Below are positions 1 through 14,776 of a stretch of 64,000 nucleotides of DNA, piece after piece. The first letter of the stretch is position 1, and each line of letters opens with the position of its first letter. Made by a program: the position numbers and the translations under genes. Source of the DNA: Xiphias gladius (Eukaryota; Chordata; Actinopteri; Istiophoriformes; Xiphiidae); the NCBI RefSeq assembly GCF_016859285.1, contig NC_053417.1, positions 19,528,706-19,592,705 of the forward strand. The letters run 5' to 3'. A model generated the notes under the pieces. The model was not told the DNA's origin. It saw only the letters and a program-made list of their open reading frames with translations, and searched no databases.

Positions 1-1260
1 AAAAATGTTGATTTAAATGTTGTGGCTTTTAAATATCTACCAGGAGCAGCTCCCACATTAGAGGATATCAGAGCAATTTTTTTTTTTTCAGCTTTCTGGA
101 TCGAGTATCCCATGGTTCAAATTTTATACAATGTAAATATTTTCTGCGCATGTAAAATGTATTTCTTCAAACATTGAGATTGAGAAACTCAAACATTCAT
201 GTTTTTGCTCAAGTTCGTCACAACCCTACATTTCTACCTCACACCAATGAAGATATAAAACAAGTGTATTAACGACTGAGCTCCTGTATCAGCATTCCAG
301 TCTCTGGGGCCGGCTTCTCTGAAGCCACATATTATAAAAGAAATAAACAATTATTCACGAAATATGACGACTTGAGTCTGTTCATATTGGGGACTGAGGA
401 TGAGAGGAGTGTTTCTGGCAGATCTCAGTCAATACCTGGACATTACAGCTAAAGTGAAACTGTCTATGCACAGTGAGAGTTTTTGGTGTCTGCAGAAATA
501 TTATACTAGTTTTTTTTATAGAACTAGCATATAGTCCATTTTATGTTATGGTATTACCGGTCAGGTTTAAAGCTCAAGTCCTTGGTCTGAGCAAGAACAC
601 TGGGAAGATTCCGGGAATTTGTCCTTTATCAGTTAAGTTTATTTAAGGGCAACTATTGGAGGATAGATAGAAGGGAAGGGAGGCCCTCAAATAACTGGAT
701 TTTTTTTTTTTTTTTTACCAGTCGTGCGGTTGTAAGCATTTAAAATTACATGTGTTTGTTTGCTTGTAGTTTATTAACTAAGGTGTTTATGCTTTGTAGA
801 ATTGTGTAGAATTTATGTAGTTTTTAACAGCGAATGGTGACCAATTTGGCTCTTTTCTCTAAGGCTAGTGTTTGTGTGTTTTCTCATTTAAAGTGTGTTA
901 TTGGGTTTTGTTTTAGTTTAGTTTTTTGCAGCAATTCCTTTAATCTGACACAATTTTCCCCTATAGGAGACGATAAAATTAATCTTGAACCTTGAAGGGT
1001 TTTTGTCAGAATCAGCTATCCTAGTAATAAAGCTTTGGTAACAACATGGACAACACCGTGCAAGTTTTTTCTTCATCAATTAAGTGAAGGCAGTTATATA
1101 ATATAATATATTTAATATATAACGCATTCATGATGAGTATAAAAATAAATATTTATGTGAATGTAGGGTTTTAATTTTGTTCAACTTTCTTCTCAAGCAG
1201 TGTTAGCACCTGTGCCTGTGAGCTCTTGTTCTAGCGGTAAAAGTGAATAAGGCACAGCGT
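1..1260. other. Upstream flank of mrps25, no gene seen
   Basis: AT-rich sequence with T-runs near 75-90 and 701-716. No coding exon, RNA gene or recognisable repeat was found. AATAAA hexamers occur at 342-347 and 1026-1031 and could belong to the 3' end of a gene lying to the left, but nothing coding supports this. Confidence 0.5.
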
Positions 1261-1411
1261 AGGTAGAAACTACAATTACCAGTCCGCTCCTCTGTCGCTC
1301 GGGTTGACAATCACCTGCGACGTCATCAAAGCGCGTCCGTGTGCTTTTGCGACTCGCTCCAGGCGGCGACAGGTTTCAAATGGTATTTTGTAAATATTGA
1401 AGGAGTCTAAA
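1261..1411 (+). promoter_or_regulatory. Putative mrps25 promoter and 5' UTR
   Basis: Locally CpG-richer DNA directly upstream of the mrps25 start codon. At 1269-1282 the sequence ACTACAATTACCAG differs by one base from the start of the ZNF143/THAP11 (SBS) element known in promoters of housekeeping and nuclear-encoded mitochondrial genes. At 1319-1325 GACGTCA is a CRE/ATF-like core. There is no TATA box, as expected for such a gene. The transcription start is not defined by the sequence alone. Confidence 0.5.
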
Positions 1412-4649
<3,238 letters not shown>

Positions 4650-4995
4650 GACGCTGAGAAGGAGAGCAGAGTATTGTTGATTTACTGGACAATATTATTT
4701 TATTTTATTATTATAGTTACGTTTGATTTTGTACAATTACATAAAAGGACTAACACATTGCATATTTTGTTGTAAATGTGCACAAGTGAATGGGCCCCAC
4801 TATTCTGTGTGCATTGAGGATCGTTAATGCCTGGACTGACACCCTGCACTCCACCATAAATCCAGCATAAACACTTGTCAGTGTTGGGGCAGTTTGGATA
4901 AACTTGGCATCACACCTTGTGTTTGTACACGATGTGACCCGGTCAGGGATCCCTCACATCCGGATGTGAGCTGAATATTGCAATGTAAACATTCA

Positions 4996-5001
4996 AATAA
5001 A
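4996..5001 (+). promoter_or_regulatory. Polyadenylation signal of mrps25
   Basis: Canonical AATAAA about 350 nt after the mrps25 stop codon and the first such hexamer downstream. It would give a 3' UTR of about 370 nt. Confidence 0.6.
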
Positions 5002-5253
5002 ACCAATATTTACCCGAGCGGCAGTAGTAACCAGCCCACTTGTAGAAAAAAATCATAATCCAAAGTAATCACAACCACAATATTCTCATTTTAGAGGCAG
5101 GATCAAGTTTAGATTGACTAGACACAGGGTTATGACATTTATGAAAAAAAGAGAAATTCAACCATATTTTACTGTAGTCAACTTTTTTTTTTATTGGTGC
5201 TGAGATGTAATTTTCTAAAGTTAATAAATCGATGTCTGTGTTTTGTTTTGCAG

Positions 5254-5344
5254 TTATTGTTTTAAATGCAGAGGTGTTAGTCAAATTACTTCCAAAGCTA
5301 AAAACGAACTGCTAAGAGACATGAAGAAGCTCCTGGAGTTATGA
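5254..5344 (+). other. Candidate alternative terminal exon of mrps25
   Basis: A strong acceptor (TGTTTTGTTTTGCAG, ending at 5253) is followed by 91 nt open to a TGA at 5342-5344. The mrps25 stop codon region (CAG GAG TAA GA) contains a GTAAGA donor at 4646. Splicing from 4645 to 5254 would replace the last residue and stop by Asp plus 29 further residues, ending RDMKKLLEL, in frame. I do not recognise the extension. The mRNA would run past the AATAAA at 4996. Chance explains this if no transcript joins the two sites. Confidence 0.35.
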
Positions 5345-5904
5345 AATCAGTCACAAAACATTTAGTGTCACATCTTTTGCTTCTGTGGACGTCACAGATA
5401 AGCAGTCTGAGAATAACAGACAATACTTTGGTCTATGAAGAGAAATATGGACAGTCTGACTGACAGGAAAGCACAATGAGATTCATGTAGCGATAGTTTT
5501 AGCAGCACTGTGAGTGATAATACTTGCTGGCATTCATGTAGTGTAAATATGTCTAAAATGCTGCTATGACCCAAGGATCATTTAATTTCTGTGCACACTG
5601 GGATTTCAGTGAATTCTGGTGCCTTATTTTTTGACTTAAAGTTGCCTACAATGTGCCTTGGCAAATAGTGTTCAGTATGTACATGGTGAGTGCTGGGTGA
5701 GCTGGCTGGATGAACTTGGAACTTCTTAGATGAAACTACTTAACGTTTAACATGCCTTACATACAGATCTTACCCAACACCACGGAACAAGAGTTAAGTG
5801 TTGAGAGATTTTATCAGTTTGTCCAAATTTATAAAAAACAAAAGCAGGAAGACAAGCTTGGCCGCAAGCTCGATAATAAGATCCGCATCAAACAGCACTT
5901 CAAA

Positions 5905-5905
<1 letters not shown>

Positions 5906-5939
<34 letters not shown>
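5906..5939. repeat. (CA)n microsatellite
   Basis: About 17 uninterrupted CA units between mrps25 and rbsn. Confidence 0.97.
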
Positions 5940-5941
<2 letters not shown>

Positions 5942-6659
5942 ATCATGCAGCCCAAGTGCTCAGTTGGAACAGTAGAGCCACTGTGAACAACAGCATCACA
6001 ACCTGCAGAAGTCGCACATTAGGACGCGGAAAAACTTTTGTTCACTTGGCTTGCTGTGGCATTTATGATGCAGTCAGTAAAAATAAAGATCTCATATGCA
6101 ACAATGGCAAAGTCAGCAATGACTTGCACCAGATGCACAAAAAAAGAAAAAAAACAATCAGCTAGATCATCTCAACCATGCAGACAGAGAAAATGTCGCA
6201 TAACAGCATTAGGTTAACATGTGCATTTGAATTCAGTTTTACAGAAAGAAACTATTTTCACTGAAACTCAAATTAACAGCTGTTAGAACAAAAACTTTAC
6301 TGTCATGGATATTATACTGCAAATGTAGCTGTAGTTATTAGCAGTGTGATTAATGATTAAAAGCTTTTCCCTACAATCATGAGATCACAAAGATACACCA
6401 GTATTGGCAGGACTGACAAGCAACAAAAATGGCTTAATTCTGTGTAATGGCCTTTAATTTCCCTTTCAAATCTATGAGAAAAGGGTCATAGGTGCTGCAA
6501 CGACGAGTGGTGCAAAAGGTGAGACTGAATTAGTACTTTAGGCCTATGATTAAACATTAATATCTAACAATTTTCCTTCAAATACTAGGCTGCCCAAAAA
6601 TGGTCTAAAAAGTCTGTTTCCATTTGTTTCTCATTACATTATCAGATGGTTTACACATC

Positions 6660-6955
6660 AAAGTATGTTTACAGGTCTTGCGGAGTACTACTGCATATGT
6701 GAAAAGAAGTTGCATAAAACCTCTTGTGGCTCCAGGGAGAGCTGCATGAAGCCTGCTCCTCATCTCTGTATGAGGCTAGCGACTCGAGTTTTTGTTAGCC
6801 ACTACTGGTATAACACAGCCAAATCTCTGACGGAACTGTGGGCAGTTACATTGTGGGTAATGTAGGAAGAATGTGTGGAATAAAACAAGACGATATCTCA
6901 GGTTCTGGTGCATCAATTTTGTATCAGTGCAATGCTCGGTGGAGTCCTCTTAATT
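6660..6955 (+). repeat. Dispersed repeat, family B copy 1
   Basis: Shares a series of blocks in the same order with 21413-21775: GGAGAGCTGC(A/G)TGAA, a 'GGGTAATGTA' block, 'ACGATATCTCAGGTTCTG' against 'ACAATATCTTTCGTTCTG', and 'GTGCAATGCT' against 'GTGCATTGCT'. This shared order marks a dispersed, non-coding repeat family. Ends are approximate. Confidence 0.65.
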
Positions 6956-7063
6956 GAATTTGGCAGCAAAAAAAAAAAAAAAGCTCTTGAAATGACTTAC
7001 TACTCAAGTATGGATTTTGTGCATCAATCGATTGCTGCCCTGGCTTGTTTGTTCAGCCATGGA

Positions 7064-7069
7064 TTTATT
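7064..7069 (-). promoter_or_regulatory. Likely polyadenylation signal of rbsn
   Basis: AATAAA on the minus strand about 510 nt past the rbsn stop codon. It is the first canonical hexamer I found downstream; the cleavage site is not defined. Confidence 0.5.
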
Positions 7070-7578
7070 CAACCTTAGCCGTGGTATTACGTTATGTCTT
7101 CATTCATAGCATCTGACAGAGAGCCAAATCACACATTCTGACGTCCAAAAGACCGCAGCCAGAATCAACTCAAAGAACCATCTGAGAGTCCCATTAAAAA
7201 ATCTTCAAAGTGGCATTCTTCTGTCTTACATTATTCATGTTTGCACTGATACAAGAGGATAACATCCTCAGCACTTCGCACTACCTGTACAAATGGATTT
7301 TTACTTTTGCTGCTTAAAAATTGTGCATGCTGGGATATGCTCCAGCTCTCTGTGACTCTCTGCAGGATACGTGGTTTTGAAAGACGTTGGGAAATTAACT
7401 GAGTCATTCCAGACTACTGATGTCAAGTACATTTAATTTTGGGACTAACCTAATCTTTCTGTGGTACAGCAGACTTCACCCAGACTAAAATCAGTGGGCT
7501 CATTAGTCGTGTGATGTGAGCTAGCCTTGCAGGACTTGGTAAGTAGCACATAATCAGGGGACTTTTGGAGAAAAGGTG

Positions 7579-10500
7579 TCAGTGCTTCTTTTTCTTTTGT
7601 TCCTGTAGGGTGTGCTGCAGCTCTCTCAGGTTCTCTGACAGGAGCTCCACCTCATCGAGACGGCCGCTGAGCTTGGCATCAAAAATGTAGGCCCTAATGT
7701 TGTCAATCTGCTGCAGCAGCAGTTCTTCCTCTATCATGTCCAAATCGGGCAAAACCTCGTCATTATCTTCCCCCTCAAAGGGGTTGGTCGAGTCTCCTGG
7801 AGAATTCCCAGAGGCCTCCATGAAAGGGTTACCTGGGTCAATGTCGTCATCCTCCTCAAAAGGGTTGCCAGGTACAGTCTCAGCCTGTTTGTCCTCTTCA
7901 ATGTCTTCATCAAAAGGGTTGTATTCTTTCTTCCCATTGGTCACTTCTTTGTGTTCCCTCTTGATGTCTTCAAAAAAAGGATTGGATGGATCTTCCTCAA
8001 TGGGAGTAGAGTCCTCCTCATCGAAAGGGTTCAGGGAGGTGTTGTTCTGTCCTTCAACACCAGGGGGTGTTACGTGCCCCCCTAAGCTTCTCAACCTAGG
8101 TGGTGAATCCTCTTGGCTTGAGGGAGCGGGGAATGCTCTTACAGACGACGGGCTCCTCTCAGCTTTAGGAGTCAGATCCTCTGCTGCAGTGTCTTCCTCT
8201 TCCTGGAAACCTCCTACCGGTCTGATATCCAGAGACCTCTCCCAGGTGAAGGAAGGCTGGGTGGAGACAACAGCAGGGCCCCAGTGCTCCCTCTCCTCCC
8301 TTTCCTTGGCCTCCAAGCGATGGAACTCCCCCTGCTGCAAGCTCTCCTCCTCAGCCAGCTTCTGGGAGAGAGCGATGGCCAGGCTGGTCTGCTGCTGGTC
8401 GTATTCATCCTGCAGCTGACGCAAGTTCTCCTCCAACATTGCTACCTCGTCTGTTCTCTGGGCCTGCCGCGCTTGACGGAGGAATGACTGAATGTTCTCA
8501 ATCTGCTGTAGTAGGGGATCTTCCAGCTCGCTGCGTGTATGAACAGAGTCTGCGGAGGGCAACCAGCCACCAGCTTTGGTCATGCGTGGGTCTCTAGGGG
8601 CTTGTGGCAGCTCTCCATTGGTGCTGACAGGTGGACGGTTTCTCTCAGACTCCTGCCTTCTCTTCAGGGCCTCCTGGGCTGCCTGTTGATGAGGAGAGCA
8701 GATCAAGTTCATACATATAGTACCTTTTTGACTGATAACAAAAATGTATAGAGAAGTATCATTACACAATCTCACCAGTCTCTCTTGTTGGAGTCTCTTC
8801 TCTTGTTCTTGTTTCCTCTTTTCTTTCAGCTCGTCATATTTCTCCTTAGTGGGTAAAGACATGAGACCTAACAGCTTCTCCTAAAACAGGGAGGACACAA
8901 AGAAGGGGTGAATTAAGGGAAAGTAAGGATCAAGGGAGAAAGACTTATGTAGCAGAAATACTGTATAAATGTAACAGAATGATGACTGGAAGATGATATA
9001 TAGCCCCATTCAAACAGGATTTATTTCGCTAGGGGAGGTGGGTTGATTTCAGTATTAACTCTGCTGGTCAGTGATTTTCATTCCTTGCTGTCTTTGCAGG
9101 AAACTCCCTGGACCTCCCATAATTTAAGTCATGTCTAGAGAGACACCTTACATTTTTGGGGTGTTTTTTCTGAGTTGTTATACAAGCTGGTGTGTTTCAT
9201 CAGCTCAGCGCACAGTGTGACAACTCCAGTAGAAGCAAAAAAGGATTTTACTAATCTAAAAGATCACTCGCTAACATCAGTCAACTTATACGATGAAGGA
9301 AAACGTGACCAACAACCCGCGAGCTTATCTAATGGGCTGTTGTAATGTCACGTTATGGATGATTCTGGCTTTGCAAGGCAACCTAAAAAGGCGCAGCCTA
9401 ATCGAAATTCAGACAAAGGACAATTTTGATGTGCGTAATATTTATTCCGTCTGAACGTGGCGTATGTCTTTTGTCACACTGAGTACTGTCTGAACCTGGT
9501 CTCACCTGAACAAATAGTGTGGCTGTATACCGGACCATCCTCTGCAGCTGGAGCGCCTTCGGATGCGGTGGTGGATCATCTTTAACTCCCAGTGTTAAAA
9601 TCCTCTTACTGACAAGAAAACAGAGAACTCCATTTGATCTTTTAAAAACTCATTTTTGACAAACATGACAAAAGGAGTTCTATTCAGTTTTGAAAAACAG
9701 TTGTTCAGGACTGATATGTACCTTAGAGCATCGATTAGTTCATAGTATTTCTGTACTTCCAGTCTCAGTCCGCCAGCAGTGTCAAGATTGTATGTGGTTT
9801 CTCCGGCACTGTGAGAGCATACAGCCATGACAGTAAGCAATAAAACAGTCCCTGAAATCAAAGACCGTTTCTAAAATGAGTCATGCTTATTAAATAACTG
9901 CTTTTTATATGAGGCTTACTTGAGAGATTCAGCCATTCGGATATATTCTGGCGCCTTTTCATCCACTTTCTCCATGCACATCCTCAGCCTCTGACCGGAA
10001 GACAAGTTTTGAGCAAGTGAACAACAGGAAACCCCAAAAGAAAAACACTGCTTGACGGGAAGGATACAACACAGTAAACTCAAGACAGCTTCAGAAGAAA
10101 ACACAGATTTTACTCCCCTCCAACTGGGACCAGAATAGGAGGCAGATTTTGAGTTCTGCAATAATCCTTTTCATGTTGTTTTCATTTACCAACCTCATAA
10201 AGTTTCACTATATCAGGCATGTGGTCCTTCTCTTCCAACTTCTGCTGTCTCTTCAACAGTGTGTCCATACAGTGGTGGCAGCAGCGGATCTTCTCGTCGT
10301 CCTTCTCCTCAAGCATGGAGGTTACACTGCTCAGGCTGCTGATGCTGCCTCTCCTGGAGCCCATACCACTGCTACCACCTCCTGTTGGGGGAGACTGGGA
10401 CTGACTGGGGCTTCCATGTACACACAGGGCTTCTCGTGTCCCATTAATCAGCTTTTCTGTCAGCAGACAAAAGGCAAAAAATCCACAGCAATGAGGCACA

Positions 10501-11831
10501 TATGGCAAAACTTGACTTCAACAAGATATATCTTATGATTGTTTTTCTGGAGTTTTTAAATTTTGCTCATACATACGGGCCAAAGGTAAGGGGACAAATT
10601 CCATGCACTTCCTACACATGATGGACCCACAGAGACGACAGTGATGCCGTCTGTTCCGGATGTTGAACTTGTTTCCACAGTCAGGACAGAACGGGACATC
10701 TGAGTCATTCACCCATGAAACTACAGACTTCTCAATGGCTATAAAGGAGGATGAACACTCATTAGTTTTATAATAATAAATAAATAATGTTCAGATACAC
10801 TGAGAGGAGCCAGACTTGTAATGGAAACACGTGGACAAACCTCTGATTTTGGCAGCATCTGAGTTGATCCTATCAAACGATGTCAACTGAAACGAGAGTT
10901 TTCATGAGTTGGCACAATTAAGCCCATCTCATGTCTAATTTCAACAACAGCAGGGAGAAAATCATGCTTTGAATGAGCTATGACTTGCTATTGTAAGCAC
11001 ACCTTTTCCAGTCTGATGATAAGCTTGTTGACCTCAATGACATAATGATCTATCCTGGCTGCCCGGTGTTTTTTGAATAAGTCTAAGTGACTTCTAGTTG
11101 CTCCTACAAAAGAAATGAGAATGATTACTGTCAGTGTATCATATTATACAGCTGCTAAAACTTCATACATTTTCTAGCAATAATATAATAATCTCACCCA
11201 GTTCCTGAGGCTCCCACATATAGGGGTCCACTCCACCATAGTAGAAGGACTCATAACTGCCAGCATCCGGTCTGTCATCTCCATCCCTCTTTAACAGCTT
11301 GTCTTTGGCTTTTTTTGCCTTCTGAACCAAACCTGTCCACAAATGTAAAGAAATTGCAGATAGGCTATTATACAGTATACATGGGTGCTGATTAATCTTT
11401 TATTTGAGTAGTCATCATTTTCCTTTTTTCATCTATTGTCTCTCCCTGAGAAGGTGCAGCAGCATATTCTGCCAGCTCATGCCGGCAACAATTTCCCCTG
11501 GTCCACTGACACTGCTTTTTTTTTAAAAGAAATAACTCATTTTTTTCTAAACTAAGCGGTACAAAGTTATTTTTTTTTCTTTATACTCTGTTTTGCACTA
11601 AAACATGGTAAGCCTCGAATGGCTTGTGGCTGTGAGCGAAGTCAACAAATAAAACACATGGGACTCACTTTTGAGCTGTCCCCTAACATGGCGGTCATCC
11701 CCAGAGTGCTCCTCTTCATAGTGGTCTTGGAGTTGGTAGAATGACTGAAGGTCTTTCAGGCACAATGGGCAAAGAAAGCCCTCCTTCACTTCACCTGTGC
11801 CCTCAAAGGGGGGAGGGTAGCCGGAGGCCAT
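7579..11831 (-). CDS. rbsn: Rabenosyn-5 (FYVE-type Rab4/Rab5 effector)
   Basis: Early-endosome protein that binds PI3P and links Rab5 fusion to Rab4/EHD recycling, with Vps45 as a partner. Coding exons in gene order: 11831-11669, 11332-11198, 11103-11003, 10886-10841, 10738-10577, 10456-10194, 9990-9920, 9808-9722, 9608-9506, 8880-8776 and 8682-7579. All are phase-compatible, 2340 nt, 779 aa (human about 784, recalled). Domains: C2H2 finger at residues 21-42 (CPLC, HYEEEH); FYVE domain about 157-215 with WVNDSDVPFC and RRHHCRLCG; coiled coils; six NPF motifs in an acidic C-terminal stretch (EHD-binding type). The C-terminal helical hairpin LLLQQIDNIRAYIFDAK is the Rab5-binding module. The start follows the family's short leader before GEVKEGFLCPLC. 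Confidence 0.96.
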
Positions 11832-11957
11832 GACAGCAGTGGGATGTGTTGTCGGAGAAGATGTGCAAGGTGGGAGGATCCTGCTTCGGCCCACATGTCA
11901 TGGGGTGCGCAATCCACCCCATATTAGCTCCATCATGCCAGAGAAAATCCTGGGACA
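11832..11957 (-). other. rbsn 5' UTR part of exon 2
   Basis: Upstream of the rbsn start codon the minus strand reads CTTTGTTCTTCACTCCAG, a good acceptor ending at 11958. Exon 2 would then start at 11957 with 126 nt of leader. A donor at 12780-12779 would supply exon 1. Confidence 0.5.
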
Positions 11958-11969
11958 CTGGAGTGAAGA

Positions 11970-12778
11970 ACAAAGTAGACTGAAACTACATAAATTAAAC
12001 AAAACACAGAAACGAACTGCAGTTCTTTTAGAGAATTAATGTTATTACTAACTTTCCTAATAGTCTAACAAAGTGTTTCACATGTACTCCAGTTGGGAGT
12101 GTGTAGTTCAACCACTTTTGGTCTTTTATGCAGACCTACCAATGCATCCTTCGCAACAGTGATACAACGTGACTTTGATATGATTAAAATATGGGCGGAA
12201 GGAGAGTCACCTTTTAAATTGGCACACTAAGTTTGAGAAGATTGTGACGCTGAAATATATTAAATTTCTTACTTGGTATAAAAGAATATAGTTGGGGTTA
12301 TTCCACCTGTACACATGTCGCTCATTATCTTGCAATATTGTTTTCACGAGTGAAGTAAAAGGTTTAATTTTGTCCGCTCGCAGAAACCTTAAGGTCCTTT
12401 TTTTTAAGTAATGAACGCTACATGTTTACCAGCTAACGTTAACTAAGAGTTCATTTACCTAAACAACTCCTTTTGTTTATCCAACACACGCAGTCAGCGA
12501 AATGCAAACCTAAATTTACGTGCAGCTATAGCGAGCACTATTTTATTTGGTGTTATATATCTGCATGTGAGTTTAAATTGCCTAATATACGTGTAACGCC
12601 GGCCGTCGTGATACTGCACAGATAATGTAACGTTAGCTGGACAATGCTAACAGCGGGTCTCGGCTTTCTTTTGGCATCGTTTCTCCAGCCTCGTCGTTCA
12701 AGACACGGGAATAAATGACTCCCAGCTTCACAGAAAATATACTCGCGGACTTATCAACACGATGGATCATTCATACTT
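11970..12778 (-). other. Probable rbsn intron 1
   Basis: Non-coding DNA between the candidate exon 1 donor and the exon 2 acceptor. AT-rich; no repeat or ORF of note seen. Confidence 0.4.
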
Positions 12779-12780
12779 AC

Positions 12781-12846
12781 AAATGTATCCAACAATAACT
12801 GTGTTGTTGACAGTTTGGACTCTCTCTGACAGCTCGACAGCACCAG

Positions 12847-12877
<31 letters not shown>

Positions 12878-12925
12878 CTGGTCATGTGATTAGCATTCAG
12901 TCTGTACGAGAAGAGAAGAGGGACA
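12781..12925 (-). other. Candidate rbsn non-coding first exon and promoter
   Basis: On the minus strand a consensus donor TTT|GTAAGT lies at 12781/12780. Upstream are an imperfect CAG/CTG repeat (12844-12878) and, at 12881-12890, GTCATGTGAT. The latter is an E-box that differs at two positions from the TFEB/CLEAR consensus GTCACGTGAC, seen at endolysosomal genes. The exon start is unknown. Confidence 0.4.
12844..12878. repeat. Imperfect (CAG)n trinucleotide repeat
   Basis: About eleven CAG-like units with one CTG and one CAA interruption. It probably lies in the first, non-coding exon of rbsn or its core promoter. Confidence 0.9.
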
Positions 12926-13106
12926 AATGGCACAAAACGCACACGAACTGGGCCCCATCACAACTCCGGATCAAAATGTGAGTACTACACTTGGCATCTA
13001 TGGCTGGATTAATATGCTAGGAGGGAAAACTCTTATTGCACCCCCCATCTATAGGCTACATGGTAGTTTCATTATTTCCACCCAGAAACCAACCAGTACT
13101 CCTGTG

Positions 13107-13386
13107 AGGAAATGATTGGTTGATTAATTAATTAGAAATTTGACAGCAAAAAAAAAATCACTGTTACCAGCTTGTAAAATGTGAATTTGGGGCTTTTAAC
13201 TGTTGGTTCGACAAAAAAAGCATTTTGAATATGTTAATCGTCAGCCTCAGGTAACAATGATGGGCCTTTTACCACCATTTTTATTTTTATTTTTAGATTT
13301 TACACACTAAACAATAAATCGGGTATTAAATAAAACATTTGTCAGTCGTATTGATAATGAAAATAATTGTTGGTTGCAGCCTTAAG
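13107..13386 (+). repeat. Dispersed repeat, family A copy 2
   Basis: Contains the family's 'ACTGTTGGTTCGACAAAA' block, an 'AACAATGATGGGCC' block and the end 'GATAATGAAAATAATTG' followed by 'TTGGTTGCAGCC'. It is opposite in orientation to the copy in mrps25 intron 1. Ends approximate. Confidence 0.6.
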
Positions 13387-14650
13387 GTACTTCTATGATG
13401 GTATAATACTACCTTGCCTAAGGTTTTCTACGTGTCAGTTACGTGAAGCACAGATCAAATGGAAGCAAACTGATAAAACACTTTACAACAAATAATCACA
13501 ATATAAACTAAAACAATTAAGATCTTAAAACTAGATTTTGACACAGAGTCACTCAAATCGACAAGGTTACAACATGTAGGATGAAGGAGCCATAGCTGAT
13601 ACTGTATTTCAGTGGTGAAAATTTCTAATAAATTTGTGATTTATTAAATCAATGTAGACCCAAATGATTCGTGGTGAACCTGGGGTTTTGGTTTCCCCAA
13701 GGGGTCTGGGGACCCTGGGTGGTTGCCCAGTTGGTGATCCAGCCCTGTTGGCCTTGTTAGTGGAACAGCCGATTTCAATGATCCAGTCTTTCAGCCTCTT
13801 TAAGACACAAACATGAGCAGTTCATGCTGCACAAAAGTTTGGCATGACGAATGGAGTGTGCTTGCTATGAGCTCAATTATGTTGGCAAATGCCGAATATC
13901 CATCCAAAAAATGATTAGCTCTCCCGGTTTTGCCCCGGGGCCCACTCACGGGTTGTTACAGTCATGGGCAAATTAAAGTGTAACTCTGGGACTATCTCAG
14001 CTGTCCTCAGTCTGGGGGTCAGGACTGTGAATCTGAGGTGTTACAGATGACTGAAAGTATACGGAAAAATGGAAATTTATGTTTTGTATGAAAATAATCT
14101 TTGAAAACTTTTCTTTGAATTTGGCTTCTTTGTTGCGAAATCGTTGGATGCGTTTACCTTTTCGGGCCTCTAAAATTAATTTGAATTAAACATTCTGAAA
14201 AGGAAAAATATGTCTTGGGTTGAACTGCTCAAAACTCACGTCCACACTGAGACAATTAGCTGTTATAAGGGGTCACAAGTGGACTTTGCACCATTTTCAG
14301 GGGGCCCATAACCAAAACTGTTGAAAAGCACTGAACTACACTATCCGCAGAGCCAGTGAAGTGCATTTGTCGGGGTGTGTGCCTATCGCTGTCATACTTT
14401 ACAGATGGGCTTAATGTACTTTTTAAAGACATCTTATGACCGAAACATAGAAAAAAACTCCAAAGCCACAAGTAATTAATATAAATTATATCTATTTCCT
14501 GTGGCCTTCTGTCCTTGAGGAATTTAAGATAATCTAAAACAGTTCATGCATAAAATATAATTGATCTGAATTTGTTCATACTGTGTATTAGATGCTGCTC
14601 AAGGGTCTCTCAATCCATGGACCCCTGGACATTACTGATGGAGTTGAAAG

Positions 14651-14651
<1 letters not shown>

Positions 14652-14689
<38 letters not shown>

Positions 14690-14699
14690 TGTGCGTGTC

Positions 14700-14774
<75 letters not shown>
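14652..14774. repeat. Long (TG)n microsatellite
   Basis: About 123 bp of nearly pure TG with two CTGTGCG interruptions near 14689-14706. Long open frames here (Cys-Val repeats) are artefacts of the array. Confidence 0.98.

Positions 14775-14776
<2 letters not shown>

Larger units (their letters stand above)
5345..7060. other. Convergent intergenic interval mrps25-rbsn
   Basis: No gene recognised. It contains a (CA)n array, A-rich stretches and a dispersed repeat (family B). An open frame at 5752-6165 runs through the CA array and shows no recognisable domain. Confidence 0.6.

Noticed and set aside
5752-6165. 137-aa open frame between mrps25 and rbsn
   Set aside because: Runs through a (CA)n array (His-Thr repeats), has no recognisable domain and no splice or promoter context.
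7697-8419. 240-aa Ser-rich open frame antisense to rbsn
   Set aside because: Shadow of the acidic, Glu/Asp-rich rbsn coding exon read on the other strand.
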